This document shows positions 29,973 through 39,376 of a DNA stretch of 64,000 nucleotides, in pieces (within the stretch, counting starts at the first letter, position 1; each line of letters starts with the position of its first letter). The translations under genes and the position numbers were made by a program. Below the pieces are notes generated by a model. That model ran no database searches. It saw only the letters and a program-made list of their open reading frames with translations, and was not told the origin of the DNA. This DNA is from Dyella sp. A6 (GTDB lineage Bacteria > Pseudomonadota > Gammaproteobacteria > Xanthomonadales > Rhodanobacteraceae): positions 1,364,001 to 1,428,000 of the forward strand of contig NZ_CP132911.1 of the NCBI RefSeq assembly GCF_036320485.1, written 5' to 3'.

Positions 29973-31295
29973 ATGATCGAGAACCGCGCACCACCGGCAC
30001 CCGCCACGGCACAGATCCAGCGGCCGCTGGATCGACGCGACATGCGTACGCTGCTGCTGTCGTCCCTGGGCGGTGCGCTGGAGTTCTACGACTTCGTGGT
30101 GTTCGTGTTCCTGGCATTGCCGCTGAGCGAACTGTTCTTTCCGCGCGACACACCGCCGTGGCTGGCGCAGGTCCAGGTCTACGGCATCTTCGCCGCGGGC
30201 TATCTGGCGAGGCCGTTGGGCGGCATCGTGATGGCGCACTTCGGCGATCGATCCGGGCGCAAGCGCATGTTCACCCTGAGCGTGTTCCTGATGGCACTGC
30301 CCACGCTGGCGATCGGGCTGCTGCCGGTCTATGCGCAGGTCGGGCTGCTGGCGCCGCTGCTGTTGCTGCTGCTGCGCGTGGTGCAGGGCATTGCCGTGGG
30401 CGGCGAGGTGCCGGGTGCATGGGTGTTCGTGGCCGAGCATGCGCCGTCCCGTTACACCGGGTTTGCCTGCGGCTGCCTGACTGCCGGCCTGACCGTGGGC
30501 ATCCTGATCGGTTCGCTGCTGACCGCCGCGCTCGGTGCGCGGCTCGACGCATCGCACATGCTGGCGTGGGGATGGCGGGTGCCGTTCCTGCTCGGCGGCG
30601 TGTTTGGCTTCGTGGCGGTCTGGTTGCGGCGCTGGCTGGACGAGACACCGGTGTTCGTCGAGCTGCGCGAACGCCGGCAGCTGAGCCGTTCCATGCCGCT
30701 GGGGGTCGTGTTGTCGCAGTATCGCGGCAGTGTCGCAGTGTCGATGCTGGTGACCTGGATGCTGACGGCGGCGATCGTGGTGGTGATCCTGATGCTGCCC
30801 TCGCTGGCACAGCGGGTGTTCCATGTCGCGCCGGCACTGGCGGCGCAGGGCAATGTGCTGGCGGCGCTGGGGCTGAGCCTGGGATGCGTGCTCTATGGCC
30901 TGCTGGCCGACCGCTTCGGTGCCTTGCCGGTGTTGCTGGCCGGTGCGCTGGCATTGCCTGTCGGCACCTATGCGCTGTTCCTGGATCTTGCCGCCGGCGG
31001 CAGGTTGTTCCTACCTTTGTATGCGCTTGATGGCCTGCTGGTGGGAGTGGTCGGCGTAGTGCCGGTGGTGATGGTGCGTGCGTTTCCGTCGGCGGTGCGC
31101 TTTTCGGGGTTGTCGTTCGCCTACAACGTGGCCTATGCGGTGTTCGGCGCGGGCACGGCGACAGCGATCGGATGGCTGGCGGCGCGCGCCGGCCGCATGG
31201 CTCCGGCACATTACGTGGCGATTACGGCGCTGGTCGGCGCGGCCACCAGCCTCTGGCTGATGTGGCGGCGTGGCACGCGGCAGGAACTGGCGTAG
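29973..31295 (+). CDS. MFS transporter, metabolite:H+ symporter type (ProP-like)
   Basis: A 440-residue, twelve-segment transporter of the MHS subfamily. The diagnostic stretches are GGALEFYDFVVFVFLA in segment 1, GYLARPLGGIVMAHFGDRSGRKR in the 2-3 loop, and WGWRVPFLLGG before the central loop. The start is set by GAAGG at 29961-29965, which leaves a proper spacing only for the ATG at 29973; an ATG two codons earlier is too close. MHS transporters import osmolytes or organic acids with protons; this one lacks the long C-terminal coiled coil of ProP, so it is less likely to be an osmosensor. Substrate unknown. Confidence 0.88.
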   Translation: MIENRAPPAPATAQIQRPLDRRDMRTLLLSSLGGALEFYDFVVFVFLALPLSELFFPRDTPPWLAQVQVYGIFAAGYLARPLGGIVMAHFGDRSGRKRMFTLSVFLMALPTLAIGLLPVYAQVGLLAPLLLLLLRVVQGIAVGGEVPGAWVFVAEHAPSRYTGFACGCLTAGLTVGILIGSLLTAALGARLDASHMLAWGWRVPFLLGGVFGFVAVWLRRWLDETPVFVELRERRQLSRSMPLGVVLSQYRGSVAVSMLVTWMLTAAIVVVILMLPSLAQRVFHVAPALAAQGNVLAALGLSLGCVLYGLLADRFGALPVLLAGALALPVGTYALFLDLAAGGRLFLPLYALDGLLVGVVGVVPVVMVRAFPSAVRFSGLSFAYNVAYAVFGAGTATAIGWLAARAGRMAPAHYVAITALVGAATSLWLMWRRGTRQELA

Positions 31296-31614
31296 GCGTT
31301 CTCTGGTCCGGGCGGCGCAGCGTTCGTGCTGCCGCACAGGTGCGTTGCCGGGTGCGACAGGCTTGCCATGTCGTCGCATCGGGCGTGGGTATGGAGGTTG
31401 CCGGGTATGGCGCGATCATCGCCTTCCGGTGTACGGGAAACAGGGGTGACCAGGTGTGGGCGGACGGGGCCCATGGTTCCGGGTAAATGAATGAGATGGA
31501 TTTTCGCGGCGTCCCGCGTCGTGGAGTCGCGGCCGGCCCGAGGGCCCGGTTCCCTGCCGGTCGTGTGATGAAGCAAACAGCCGGAACATCACTTACGACA
31601 CTCAGGAGAACGTT
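31296..31614. other. Intergenic stretch
   Basis: About 320 bp between the MFS gene and the haem-oxygenase-like gene. It contains only weak open frames and no hairpin with a T tract. The last 40 bp contain CAGGAGAACG, the ribosome-binding region of the next gene. Confidence 0.5.
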
Positions 31615-32391
31615 ATGCATACCCGATTCGAACGCACCGGCCCGCTGACCGAGCTGAGCAGCTACCCGCAATGGGCGCAGGACATGGTGACCGATTGCGA
31701 GGCCACCCGCCGCAAGGTGCTGGGCCACGAAATCTGGGCACGTATGACCGCAATGGAGCTGGACGACGAGTCCACCTACAACTTCATGGCGGGCTTGTGG
31801 CCTTTCATCGAGCGTTTCCCGAGCTACATGGCGCTCAACCTGCTGAAGACGCGCTATGGCCGCAGCCCGGGCGACGACATGGCCCGGCGCTGGCTGGTAC
31901 GCAACATCCGCGTCGAGCAGAACCATGCGGAGTACTGGCTGAACTGGGCCGAGGGGGCCGGCGTGCAGCGCGCGGACCTGCTGCACAAGCCCGCGCCGGC
32001 AGGTACCGACGGACTGTATCGCTGGTGCGAGGAGATCAGTGCCAGCGGCAGCCTGGCGGCCGGCATGGTGGCGACCAACTACGCCATCGAGGGTGCCACC
32101 GGCGACTGGTCGCACATGGTGTACGAGAGCATGAAGTACCGGGAAAGCTTTGCCCCCGAGGTGCGTGCCTCCAGCCTGCGCTGGCTGCACCTGCATGCGG
32201 CGTATGACGATACCCATCCGTGGGAGGCGCTGGAAATCGTCTGCACCCTGCTGGGCAACGCACCGACGTCGGCCGAAGTGGCGCACCTGCGCGAATGCAT
32301 CGAGCGCAGCTACATGTGCATGGTGCTGCTGGGCGACCGTTGCATCCGCACGCATCGCGAGTCCCACCTGCTGGGCGAAGTCGCCGCCTGA
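31615..32391 (+). CDS. Iron-containing redox enzyme of the haem-oxygenase-like (TenA/PqqC/CADD) superfamily
   Basis: A 258-residue, wholly helical protein. The fold is shared with TenA, PqqC and haem-oxygenase-like diiron oxidases. Candidate metal ligands are Glu and His in VEQNHAEYW (about residues 99-107), Glu in NYAIEGAT and the His-Glu pairs near DDTHPWEALE. Those ligands make a redox enzyme more likely than a thiaminase. The ATG at 31615 follows CAGGAGAACG. It stands alone: no thi or pqq genes are near. The substrate is unknown; related enzymes act on lipids, amino acids or chlamydial p-aminobenzoate synthesis. Confidence 0.8.
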   Translation: MHTRFERTGPLTELSSYPQWAQDMVTDCEATRRKVLGHEIWARMTAMELDDESTYNFMAGLWPFIERFPSYMALNLLKTRYGRSPGDDMARRWLVRNIRVEQNHAEYWLNWAEGAGVQRADLLHKPAPAGTDGLYRWCEEISASGSLAAGMVATNYAIEGATGDWSHMVYESMKYRESFAPEVRASSLRWLHLHAAYDDTHPWEALEIVCTLLGNAPTSAEVAHLRECIERSYMCMVLLGDRCIRTHRESHLLGEVAA

Positions 32392-32473
32392 GGTTCGGCG
32401 TGATGGCGGGTGCCCCCGACCCGTCGCGTGCCAGACAGGGATGGCCGGCGCGTAAATCCTGCATTGAGGCACC

Positions 32474-32503
32474 GGGAGAGCGTTCCGAGCGCTCTCCCGT
32501 TCT
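32474..32503 (+). terminator. Rho-independent terminator
   Basis: GGGAGAGCG and CGCTCTCCC form a nine-pair stem with a seven-base loop, followed by GTTCTTCTT, about 80 bp beyond the stop of the haem-oxygenase-like gene. It lies in the 380-bp gap before the GGDEF-EAL gene, which otherwise contains only AT-richer promoter-like DNA (about 32515-32690). Confidence 0.8.
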
Positions 32504-32768
32504 TCTTCAACTGCTCGTGTTTGCATACGTGGTATGCACACTTGAGCGGTCATGATCCCCGCTTGAGGCGAATGTGCGTACGCATGCGTCTTGTTTCTGA
32601 CGTGAGACTGTCGAAAATTCGATCGTTACGCTAGTTGGCAACACATGCTCCTCATGATTTGGCACGATGTTGCCGATACATGGGAACAAGTGTGGGCGGA
32701 CATCGGATATGCCTGGTCGCATGAAGCTTCGAGGCAGCTTGCCCCGGGCTTTCAATACAGGGGACGAC

Positions 32769-35522
32769 ATGCATTCGATTGCAAGCTTGCAGCAGCCTCT
32801 CTGGCGGCGACTCATGCCGTTGGCGTGGGGATTTGCTGTAGCTGTCGCGCTGGTGCTTGCGCTGGCCTGGGGAGTGTTCCAAGTCCAGGTGACGCTTGCC
32901 GGATTCCTGAGCAGCGAGAGTGTCTGGTCGAAGTCGCAGAAGCAGGCGGTGATCGACCTGGACAACTATGCCGCGCGCGGCAACCCGCACGACCTGGACG
33001 ACTTCAAGCGCAACTACGCACTGCTCGAAGCCGACCGCTGGGCACGCGACGCGATCATCTCCGGTCATTACGACATGAAGAGCGTGCAGCGCGTCTTCAG
33101 GGCGGGCAACATCCTGCCTTCGGCCGATCGCGGCATGACCTTCATGCTCGAGCATCTTTCCGGCATGCCGTACATGGCCGGAGCGATCGGTGCCTGGCGT
33201 TCCACCGACGACTCGATCAGGCAGCTGGATGACATCGCCGGCCAGCTGCAGAGCGACTACGCGAACGGCAGTCCCAGTCACGCCGAGATCTCGCGTCAGC
33301 GTGCGCGGATCGACGCGATCAACGCCTACATCGAACCACGCACCAACTTTTTCGCGCTGCAGATGGTCAGTGGCGCGGTCTGGCTGGGGCGCCTGCTGTT
33401 CGGGGCGGTACTGCTGGCCCTGTTCACGGTGGCGCTGCTCTGGCTCAGCATGGCGCGGCGCGTGCTGGACCGGATCCGCGGCAGCGAGGAACGCTATCGC
33501 CTGCTGTTCGAAAGCGCCGCGGTGGCGATTGCGATGGTGGACGAAAGCACCGGCTGCATTCTCGATTCCAACCGGCTGGCCGCGGAATGGACCGGCCACG
33601 ACCCGGACAGCCTGAACGGCGCGCGCTTCGACGATCTGTTCGTGTCCGGCTCGACCCATGCGGTGGGCCCGGCGCTGGTGGCCATGCTGCACGGTCCTGA
33701 CGGCCTGCAGCGACCTGTGGAAATGCAGGTGAGCCACGCCGCCTGGGGCCGACGCACGGTGCGGCAGGTGATCATTCGCGACATTTCGGAGCGAGTCGCG
33801 CTGGAGCGCGAACGGCGCGTGGCGGCCGAGGCCCTGGCCAGCATTGCCGAGGGCGTCATCATCGCGGATGCGGACCGGCAGGTCATTTCGGTGAATGCGG
33901 CGCATATGGGCATCACCGGCTACAACGCGCAGATGCTGCAGGGGCGACGCTTCGACGAGTTGCGCCGCATGCCCGATGGCTCGCCGCTGCAGGCGGCGAT
34001 CTGGTCCGGCATTGCCGGCGGCAGCCACTGGAGCGGCGAGGTGCTCGGCCAGCGTGCCGATGGCAGCACCTATCCCGAACAGCTCAGCATCAGTGCGATC
34101 CGCGATGCGCAGCACCAGGTGCTGCACTACGTGGCCGTCTTCAGCAACATCCAGGCACTGAAGGATCAGCGCCGCCGGCTCGAACACTTGGCCACCCACG
34201 ATCCCCTGACCGGGCTGCTGAACCGGGCCGAGTTCGAGCGGCGTTGCGAGGCGGCCATCGCCGTGGCCTCGCGCATGCACAAGGCGGTGGCGATCCTGTT
34301 CGTCGACCTGGACGCGTTCAAGATCGTCAACGACAGCTACAGCCATGCGATCGGCGACCGCCTGCTGCAGAAAGTGGCCGAGCGCATCCGGCGACAACTG
34401 GGCGGCGGCGATGTGGCCGGGCGCATCGGTGGCGACGAATTCACCGTGCTGCTGGATCGCCTGGAGCTGCGTGAAGATGCCGGGGTGGTGGCCGGCCGCC
34501 TGCTGGCGAAGCTGTCCGAGCCGGTGGTGGTGGACGACTGCGAGATGGTGCTGAGTGCCAGCATCGGCATTGCCGGCTATCCGCTGGACGGTGCCGACGC
34601 GCTGACCCTGATCGCCAATGCGGATGCGGCGATGTACGCGGCGAAAAATGGCGAGCGCAACACCTTCCGCTTCTACACCCCGATCATGCAGGCCGATGCC
34701 CGCCAGCGTTTGCTGCTGGTCTCGGAGCTGCGCCGTGCGCTGGCCGAGAACGAATTCCGCCTGTGCTTCCAGCCCAGCATCGACCTGCGCAGTGGCCAGG
34801 TGGTGGCGGCCGAGGCGTTGTTGCGCTGGCAGCACCCGCGTCGCGGTGAACTGCTGCCGTCGGATTTCATTCCCGTCGCCGAAAGTCTTGGCCTGATCCG
34901 GCATATCGACGAATGGGTGCTGCAGGCGGCGTGTGCGCAGATCAAGGCCTGGGACGAGATCGGCATGTCGCCGATCCGGGTGGCGGTGAATGTGTCGGCC
35001 CGCTGGTTCGGCCATGCCGGTTTCGTCGAGCATCTCGACCGCACGCTGCGCGCGCATGGCGTGGCACCGGGCCGACTGGCACTGGAGATCACCGAGGGCA
35101 CCATGCTGCGGCTCGGGGACGACACCGTGCGCACGCTGCAGGCCCTGCACGCGCTGGGCGTGGAAGTGGTGATCGACGACTTCGGTACCGGCTATTCGTC
35201 GATGGCCTACCTGAAGCTGCCATCGGTGTCACGCCTGAAGATCGACCGTTCCTTCGTTACCGGCTTGCCGCAGGACGCCAACGACGTGGCCATCGTCAAG
35301 GCGATCATGGCGATGGCGCGCAGCCTGGGCCTGGACGTCACCGCCGAGGGCATCGAGACCCAGGCCCAGCACGATTTCCTGTTGCTCGCGGGATGCAGTG
35401 AAGGTCAGGGTTACCTCTATGCGGCCGGACTGCCTCCCGCCGCGCTCGAGCGGATGCTTGGCGTGCGGCGACGCTCGGGAACGGCACCGCTGAGCCTGGT
35501 GCCGCCCAAGCACGGCAGCTGA
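32769..35522 (+). CDS. Membrane-bound PAS-GGDEF-EAL cyclic-di-GMP protein
   Basis: A 917-residue signalling protein. Two membrane segments (about residues 17-38 and 200-222) enclose a periplasmic sensor domain. Two PAS domains follow (about residues 240-355 and 365-480). The GGDEF domain keeps the active-site RIGGDEF at 552-558 and the EAL domain keeps EAL at 682-684 (AAEALLRW), with the DFGTGYSS loop also intact, so both synthesis and breakdown of cyclic-di-GMP are possible. An RxxD inhibitory site is not obvious. The ATG at 32769 follows AGGGGA and gives a compact N-terminus; an upstream start would add 34 residues. Confidence 0.93.
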   Translation: MHSIASLQQPLWRRLMPLAWGFAVAVALVLALAWGVFQVQVTLAGFLSSESVWSKSQKQAVIDLDNYAARGNPHDLDDFKRNYALLEADRWARDAIISGHYDMKSVQRVFRAGNILPSADRGMTFMLEHLSGMPYMAGAIGAWRSTDDSIRQLDDIAGQLQSDYANGSPSHAEISRQRARIDAINAYIEPRTNFFALQMVSGAVWLGRLLFGAVLLALFTVALLWLSMARRVLDRIRGSEERYRLLFESAAVAIAMVDESTGCILDSNRLAAEWTGHDPDSLNGARFDDLFVSGSTHAVGPALVAMLHGPDGLQRPVEMQVSHAAWGRRTVRQVIIRDISERVALERERRVAAEALASIAEGVIIADADRQVISVNAAHMGITGYNAQMLQGRRFDELRRMPDGSPLQAAIWSGIAGGSHWSGEVLGQRADGSTYPEQLSISAIRDAQHQVLHYVAVFSNIQALKDQRRRLEHLATHDPLTGLLNRAEFERRCEAAIAVASRMHKAVAILFVDLDAFKIVNDSYSHAIGDRLLQKVAERIRRQLGGGDVAGRIGGDEFTVLLDRLELREDAGVVAGRLLAKLSEPVVVDDCEMVLSASIGIAGYPLDGADALTLIANADAAMYAAKNGERNTFRFYTPIMQADARQRLLLVSELRRALAENEFRLCFQPSIDLRSGQVVAAEALLRWQHPRRGELLPSDFIPVAESLGLIRHIDEWVLQAACAQIKAWDEIGMSPIRVAVNVSARWFGHAGFVEHLDRTLRAHGVAPGRLALEITEGTMLRLGDDTVRTLQALHALGVEVVIDDFGTGYSSMAYLKLPSVSRLKIDRSFVTGLPQDANDVAIVKAIMAMARSLGLDVTAEGIETQAQHDFLLLAGCSEGQGYLYAAGLPPAALERMLGVRRRSGTAPLSLVPPKHGS

Positions 35523-35526
35523 GCCT

Positions 35527-36216
35527 TCAGAACTCCAGTTCCTGGGCGGCGCACAGGTAATCGATCATCGGTGCGACGCACTTGAAGCTGGCCAGCAGCC
35601 AGGGCAGCAGCTCGTCGGAGCAGGCCAGTGTCTCGTCGAAACCTTCGCCAGCGGCGAAGTCCTTGCGTTTGAGATCATCGATCAGCTCGTGGGCGGGGTC
35701 GAAACCGTGCGGCGGGCGTTTCAGCGACTCGCCCCAGAAGCCCATGCGTTCGCGGAACGCCTTGCTGCGGGTGGCGCGCTTCCATGCATCCGGATTGTCC
35801 GCGATGAAGGCGCGGATGCGCTTCAGCGCGTCGGGCTCGGGGTGCCACATGCCGCCGCCGGCAAAGCAGTCGCCGGGCTGGATGTGCAAGTAGAACGAGG
35901 GTGCCGGAATCTCGTGCCTGCGCTCGTGGAAGAAGCGCGCACCCTGCCACGGCTTGTACGGCAGCTTGTTGTTGGAGAAGCGCGTGTCGCGATGGATGCG
36001 GAACAGCGAGCCGCCGTTCTTGCGCGGGTCGGCGCGGTAATGCGGGCTGATCTTCGCCAGCGGGGTCTGCAGGTCGGTGATCAGTTCGATGAAGGGCTCG
36101 CGCACGTGGCGTTCGTAGTCGGCCTTGTGCTCGTGGAACCAATCGCGGCTGTTGTGGCGGTCCAGTGCGCGCAGGAAGCGGAACGTGGCCGGCGAGAAAT
36201 AGGTTTTCTTGGGCAT
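35527..36216 (-). CDS. DUF2461 domain-containing protein
   Basis: A 229-residue protein of the DUF2461 family (TIGR02453). The N-terminal stretch YFSPATFRFLRALDRHNSRD (residues 5-24), with WFHEHKADYE after it, and the middle RIHRDTRFSNNKLPYKPW are the family signatures. No catalytic residues are established for the family. The start at 36216 is the family start; the upstream frame belongs to a different reading frame over sbcB. Its start lies 26 bp after the stop of sbcB on the same strand, so the two are probably one transcript. Confidence 0.9.
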   Translation of the reverse strand: MPKKTYFSPATFRFLRALDRHNSRDWFHEHKADYERHVREPFIELITDLQTPLAKISPHYRADPRKNGGSLFRIHRDTRFSNNKLPYKPWQGARFFHERRHEIPAPSFYLHIQPGDCFAGGGMWHPEPDALKRIRAFIADNPDAWKRATRSKAFRERMGFWGESLKRPPHGFDPAHELIDDLKRKDFAAGEGFDETLACSDELLPWLLASFKCVAPMIDYLCAAQELEF

Positions 36217-36242
36217 GATGAGGTCAGTGCAATGGAGTCGGT

Positions 36243-37688
36243 TCAGGCGGTCAGTCCGTATTCGGCAGCAAGCTCTTCGCCCCAGGCCTGCAACTGGTCG
36301 AGCAGCGGCAGCGCGGCCTGGCGGGCGGGGTCCTCGCGCAGTGCGGCAAGGTGCGCAAAGTACGCGTCCAGCGTCAGCGTGGTCAGTGCCGTGGGCCGGC
36401 TCAGCCGTTCGCGGCAGAAATGCTCCCAGCGCGCGTGTTCCTCGGCGCTGAGCGTCTCGGGCCAGTTGCGGGCGCGGTAGCGGAACAGCAGTTCGGGGTA
36501 GCGCGGGTCGCGGAACGGAAAGGGGCGGCTGCCGAGCTGGTCCGGTGGCGTGCTGCGCACCTCGCGCAGCAGGCGTTTGTCGGCATCGGGCAGGAACCCA
36601 CCGTAGAGTGCCAGTTCCGGGTCGTCCGCGGGCGGCATTTCCGCGGCGCGGGCGAACACACTGCGCACCTTGTCGATCAGTCCGGGGGCTTCGCGCAGGC
36701 TGTCGCGGTGGGCCAGGCTGCGATCCAGGTCCAGTTGCAGCCGGTCCAGGTCCACGCCTTTCAGCGCTGACAACGGGGCGAGTGCCGGGCTGCGGTTGGC
36801 GCGGACCGTGCGCAGCGGGATGCGCTCGACGCCTTCGGGCAGGTCGGCGCGGGCGGTGAAGATGCGGTCGGCGATGTCGTCCTCGTCCAGCGACAGCCAG
36901 CTGGCCGGATCGGCGGCAAGGTCGTAGACGATGATTTCGCCCGGACGCGAAGGGTGCGGAGCCAGCGGCGCGATCACCGCCAGACAGTGGCGGCTGGCCG
37001 GGTAGCGCGAGGAGACGTGCAGCAGCGGCGTCATGCTGGTGGTGTCGAGCAGTTCGAACACGCGCTGCTTGCGGCGCAAGGCGAAGTGCCAGTCCCACAG
37101 GCGCGGCTGGCGGACCCGGATGAGTCGCGCCAGGTCGATCAGGGCATGCACGTCGGACAGCGCGTCGTGCGCCCGTTCCTGGGTGAGGTGGTTGGCGCTG
37201 GCCAGGTGTTCGAGCTTGAAGCTGGGCGAGCCGTCGTCGCGGGTGGGCCAGTGGATGCCCTCCGGGCGCAGCGCCTCGCACATGCGTACCAGGTCGATCA
37301 GGTCCCAGCGCGAGTTGCTGTTCTCCCACTCGCGGGCATACGGGTCGTAGAAGTTGCGGTAGAGCAGCTGCCGGGTCACTTCGTCGTCGAAGCGCAGCGA
37401 GTTGTAGCCCACGCCGCAGGTGCCCGGCTCGCCAAGCTGTTCGTGCACGCGGGCGGCGAATTCGGCTTCGTTCACGCCTTCGCGTTCGGCCTGCTGCGGG
37501 GTGATGCCGGTAATCAGGCAGGCCTCGGGATGAGGCAGACTGTCATGCGGAGGCTTGCCGAAGAACATCACCGGCTCGCCGATGATCTCCAGGTCCATGC
37601 TGGTGCGGATGCCGGCGAACTGTACCGGGCGGTCGCGGCGGGTATCGGCGCCGAAGGTTTCGTAGTCGTGCCAGAAGAAAGTCTGCAT
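36243..37688 (-). CDS. sbcB: Exodeoxyribonuclease I
   Basis: Degrades single-stranded DNA 3' to 5' and limits recombination and over-resection. The 481-residue protein has the DEDDh active site: Asp8 and Glu10 in FFWHDYETFG, Asp in SLRFDDEVT, and the HDALSDV motif (His-Asp-Ala-Leu-Ser-Asp). The SH3-like and helical C-terminal domains follow (about residues 200-481). The start at 37688 (MQTFFWHDYET) is the family start; the longer frame upstream is made by a tandem repeat coding for DGPVPC units and is not credible. Followed by the DUF2461 gene. Confidence 0.95.
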   Translation of the reverse strand: MQTFFWHDYETFGADTRRDRPVQFAGIRTSMDLEIIGEPVMFFGKPPHDSLPHPEACLITGITPQQAEREGVNEAEFAARVHEQLGEPGTCGVGYNSLRFDDEVTRQLLYRNFYDPYAREWENSNSRWDLIDLVRMCEALRPEGIHWPTRDDGSPSFKLEHLASANHLTQERAHDALSDVHALIDLARLIRVRQPRLWDWHFALRRKQRVFELLDTTSMTPLLHVSSRYPASRHCLAVIAPLAPHPSRPGEIIVYDLAADPASWLSLDEDDIADRIFTARADLPEGVERIPLRTVRANRSPALAPLSALKGVDLDRLQLDLDRSLAHRDSLREAPGLIDKVRSVFARAAEMPPADDPELALYGGFLPDADKRLLREVRSTPPDQLGSRPFPFRDPRYPELLFRYRARNWPETLSAEEHARWEHFCRERLSRPTALTTLTLDAYFAHLAALREDPARQAALPLLDQLQAWGEELAAEYGLTA

Positions 37689-37690
37689 GA

Positions 37691-37743
37691 CCGGATCATC
37701 GCACGGTACCGGACCATCGCACGGTACCGGACCATCGCACGGT
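37691..37743. repeat. 18-bp tandem repeat, about 2.9 copies
   Basis: CCGGATCATCGCACGGTA is followed by two copies of CCGGACCATCGCACGGTA, the last lacking its final base. The array begins three bases upstream of the sbcB start codon and ends 70 bp before orn, so it spans the shared promoter/leader region of the two divergent genes, including any sbcB ribosome-binding site. Confidence 0.95.
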
Positions 37744-37812
37744 GTGCTGATAGACTGCGCAGTCGAATTTCTGGCTTGACCGGCCAAGTCCTACAGGCTC
37801 CCAGGAGAACGC

Positions 37813-38373
37813 ATGAGCCAAGCGAACGAAGACAACCTGATCTGGATCGATCTGGAGATGACCGGCCTCGATACCGATGCCGACTCGATCCTCGAAATCG
37901 CCACCATCGTGACAGACAAGCAGCTGAACGTGCTGGCCGAAGGGCCGGTGTTCGCGATACGCCACGAGCTCGACCGGCTCGAGTCGATGGATACGTGGAA
38001 CCGCAACCAGCATGGTCGGTCCGGACTTTGGCAGCAGGTGCTGCAATCCACCACGGGCCATGCCGAGGCCGAGCAGGCCACGCTGGATTTCCTGCGTACC
38101 TGGGTGCCGCCCGGCAAGTCGCCGATGTGCGGCAATTCGATCTGCCAGGATCGCCGTTTCCTGCATCGGCAGATGCCGCGGCTGGAGCGTTTTTTCCATT
38201 ACCGTAACCTCGACGTGTCCACACTCAAGGAACTGGCGCGGCGGTGGGCTCCGCTGATCGCCCGGGGCTTCAGCAAGGAGTCCGCGCATACCGCGCTGTC
38301 GGATATCCGCGACTCGATCGAGGAACTGCGCCACTACCGCCAGCACATGGGTGAACTGGCCGGACTGGACTGA
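37813..38373 (+). CDS. orn: Oligoribonuclease
   Basis: Essential 3'-5' exonuclease that finishes RNA decay by degrading dinucleotides, including pGpG from cyclic-di-GMP. The 186-residue protein has the DEDDh residues: Asp and Glu in [10 protein letters not shown] (residues about 11-20), Asp in [10 protein letters not shown], and [11 protein letters not shown] near 160. The start at 37813 follows CAGGAGAACGC. It is divergent from sbcB across the tandem repeat and nine bases ahead of folP, whose GTG start it probably shares a transcript with. Confidence 0.96.
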   Translation: MSQANEDNLIWIDLEMTGLDTDADSILEIATIVTDKQLNVLAEGPVFAIRHELDRLESMDTWNRNQHGRSGLWQQVLQSTTGHAEAEQATLDFLRTWVPPGKSPMCGNSICQDRRFLHRQMPRLERFFHYRNLDVSTLKELARRWAPLIARGFSKESAHTALSDIRDSIEELRHYRQHMGELAGLD

Positions 38374-38382
38374 GGAACTCGC

Positions 38383-39291
38383 GTGCTCGACGACATGTTC
38401 GCCACCGTGCTCGACTGCAACGGCCGCCCGCTCAAGCTCGACCGGCCGCGTGTCGTGGGCATCCTCAATGTCACGCCGGACTCGTTTTCCGACGGCGGCA
38501 CCCATGCCGATGTGGCATCGGCGGTCGCGCATGGCCTGGCCATGGTCGGGCAGGGTGCCGACATGCTCGACGTGGGCGGCGAATCGACCCGTCCCGGCGC
38601 CGCCGACGTGACGGTGGAGGACGAGCTGAGCCGGGTGATTCCGGTGATCGAACAGCTGGTCGCCCAGACACAGGTGCCGATTGCCGTCGACACCTCCAAG
38701 CCGGAGGTGATGCGTGCGGCGGTGGCGGCTGGCGCCGGCATGATCAACGACGTCTATGCCCTGCGCCGGGACGGCGCGGTGGAAGCCGCGGCCGAACTGG
38801 GTGTGCCGGTATGCCTGATGCACATGCAGGGCGAACCGCGCGGCATGCAGTCGGACCCGCATTACGACGACGTGGTCGGCGAGGTGCACCGCTTCCTGAC
38901 CGACCGGCTGTTCGCCTGCGAGCTGGCCGGCATCGACCGGCGCAAGGTGATGGTCGATCCCGGCTTCGGTTTCGGCAAGACGGTGGAACACAACCTTGCC
39001 CTGCTGCGTGCGCTGGAGCATTTCGCCGACCTGGGCAGCGGCATCTATGTGGGCATGTCGCGCAAGTCGATGATCGGTGCGTTGACCGGGCGCACGGCGC
39101 CGCTCGACCGCGTCGCGGGTTCGGTGGCCGCCGCGTTGATCGCGGTTCAGCGTGGTGCGCTCATGGTGCGTGTCCACGATGTCGCCGCGACGATGGACGT
39201 GCTGGCGGTGTGGCAGGGCGTGAAGGCCGGGGACACGGTACCGCGCAAGGCGTCGAAACCGGCCGCCCCGCGCTGGCCCGACGACGACTGA
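38383..39291 (+). CDS. folP: Dihydropteroate synthase
   Basis: Joins p-aminobenzoate to dihydropterin pyrophosphate in folate synthesis; target of sulphonamides. The 302-residue TIM barrel keeps both signatures: [14 protein letters not shown] (residues about 26-39) and [11 protein letters not shown] (about 64-74), plus the substrate-binding DPGFGFGKT. The GTG at 38383 is used because GAGGA lies six bases upstream; an ATG four codons later is an alternative. A basic/proline-rich C-terminal tail (residues 285-302) is unlike E. coli FolP. It sits between orn and glmM, with an 85-bp gap before glmM. Confidence 0.96.
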   Translation: MLDDMFATVLDCNGRPLKLDRPRVVGILNVTPDSFSDGGTHADVASAVAHGLAMVGQGADMLDVGGESTRPGAADVTVEDELSRVIPVIEQLVAQTQVPIAVDTSKPEVMRAAVAAGAGMINDVYALRRDGAVEAAAELGVPVCLMHMQGEPRGMQSDPHYDDVVGEVHRFLTDRLFACELAGIDRRKVMVDPGFGFGKTVEHNLALLRALEHFADLGSGIYVGMSRKSMIGALTGRTAPLDRVAGSVAAALIAVQRGALMVRVHDVAATMDVLAVWQGVKAGDTVPRKASKPAAPRWPDDD

Positions 39292-39376
39292 CACGACACA
39301 GGGAAGAACGTGCCGGGCGTTCCATGGCGCCACCGGCATCATCATCGGTTGGAAGCATTCTCAGAAGGGCACGCGC

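Noticed and set aside
37689..37787. Longer N-terminus for SbcB
   Set aside because: It is made of DGPVPC units translated from the tandem repeat; the family start is MQTFFWHDYET.
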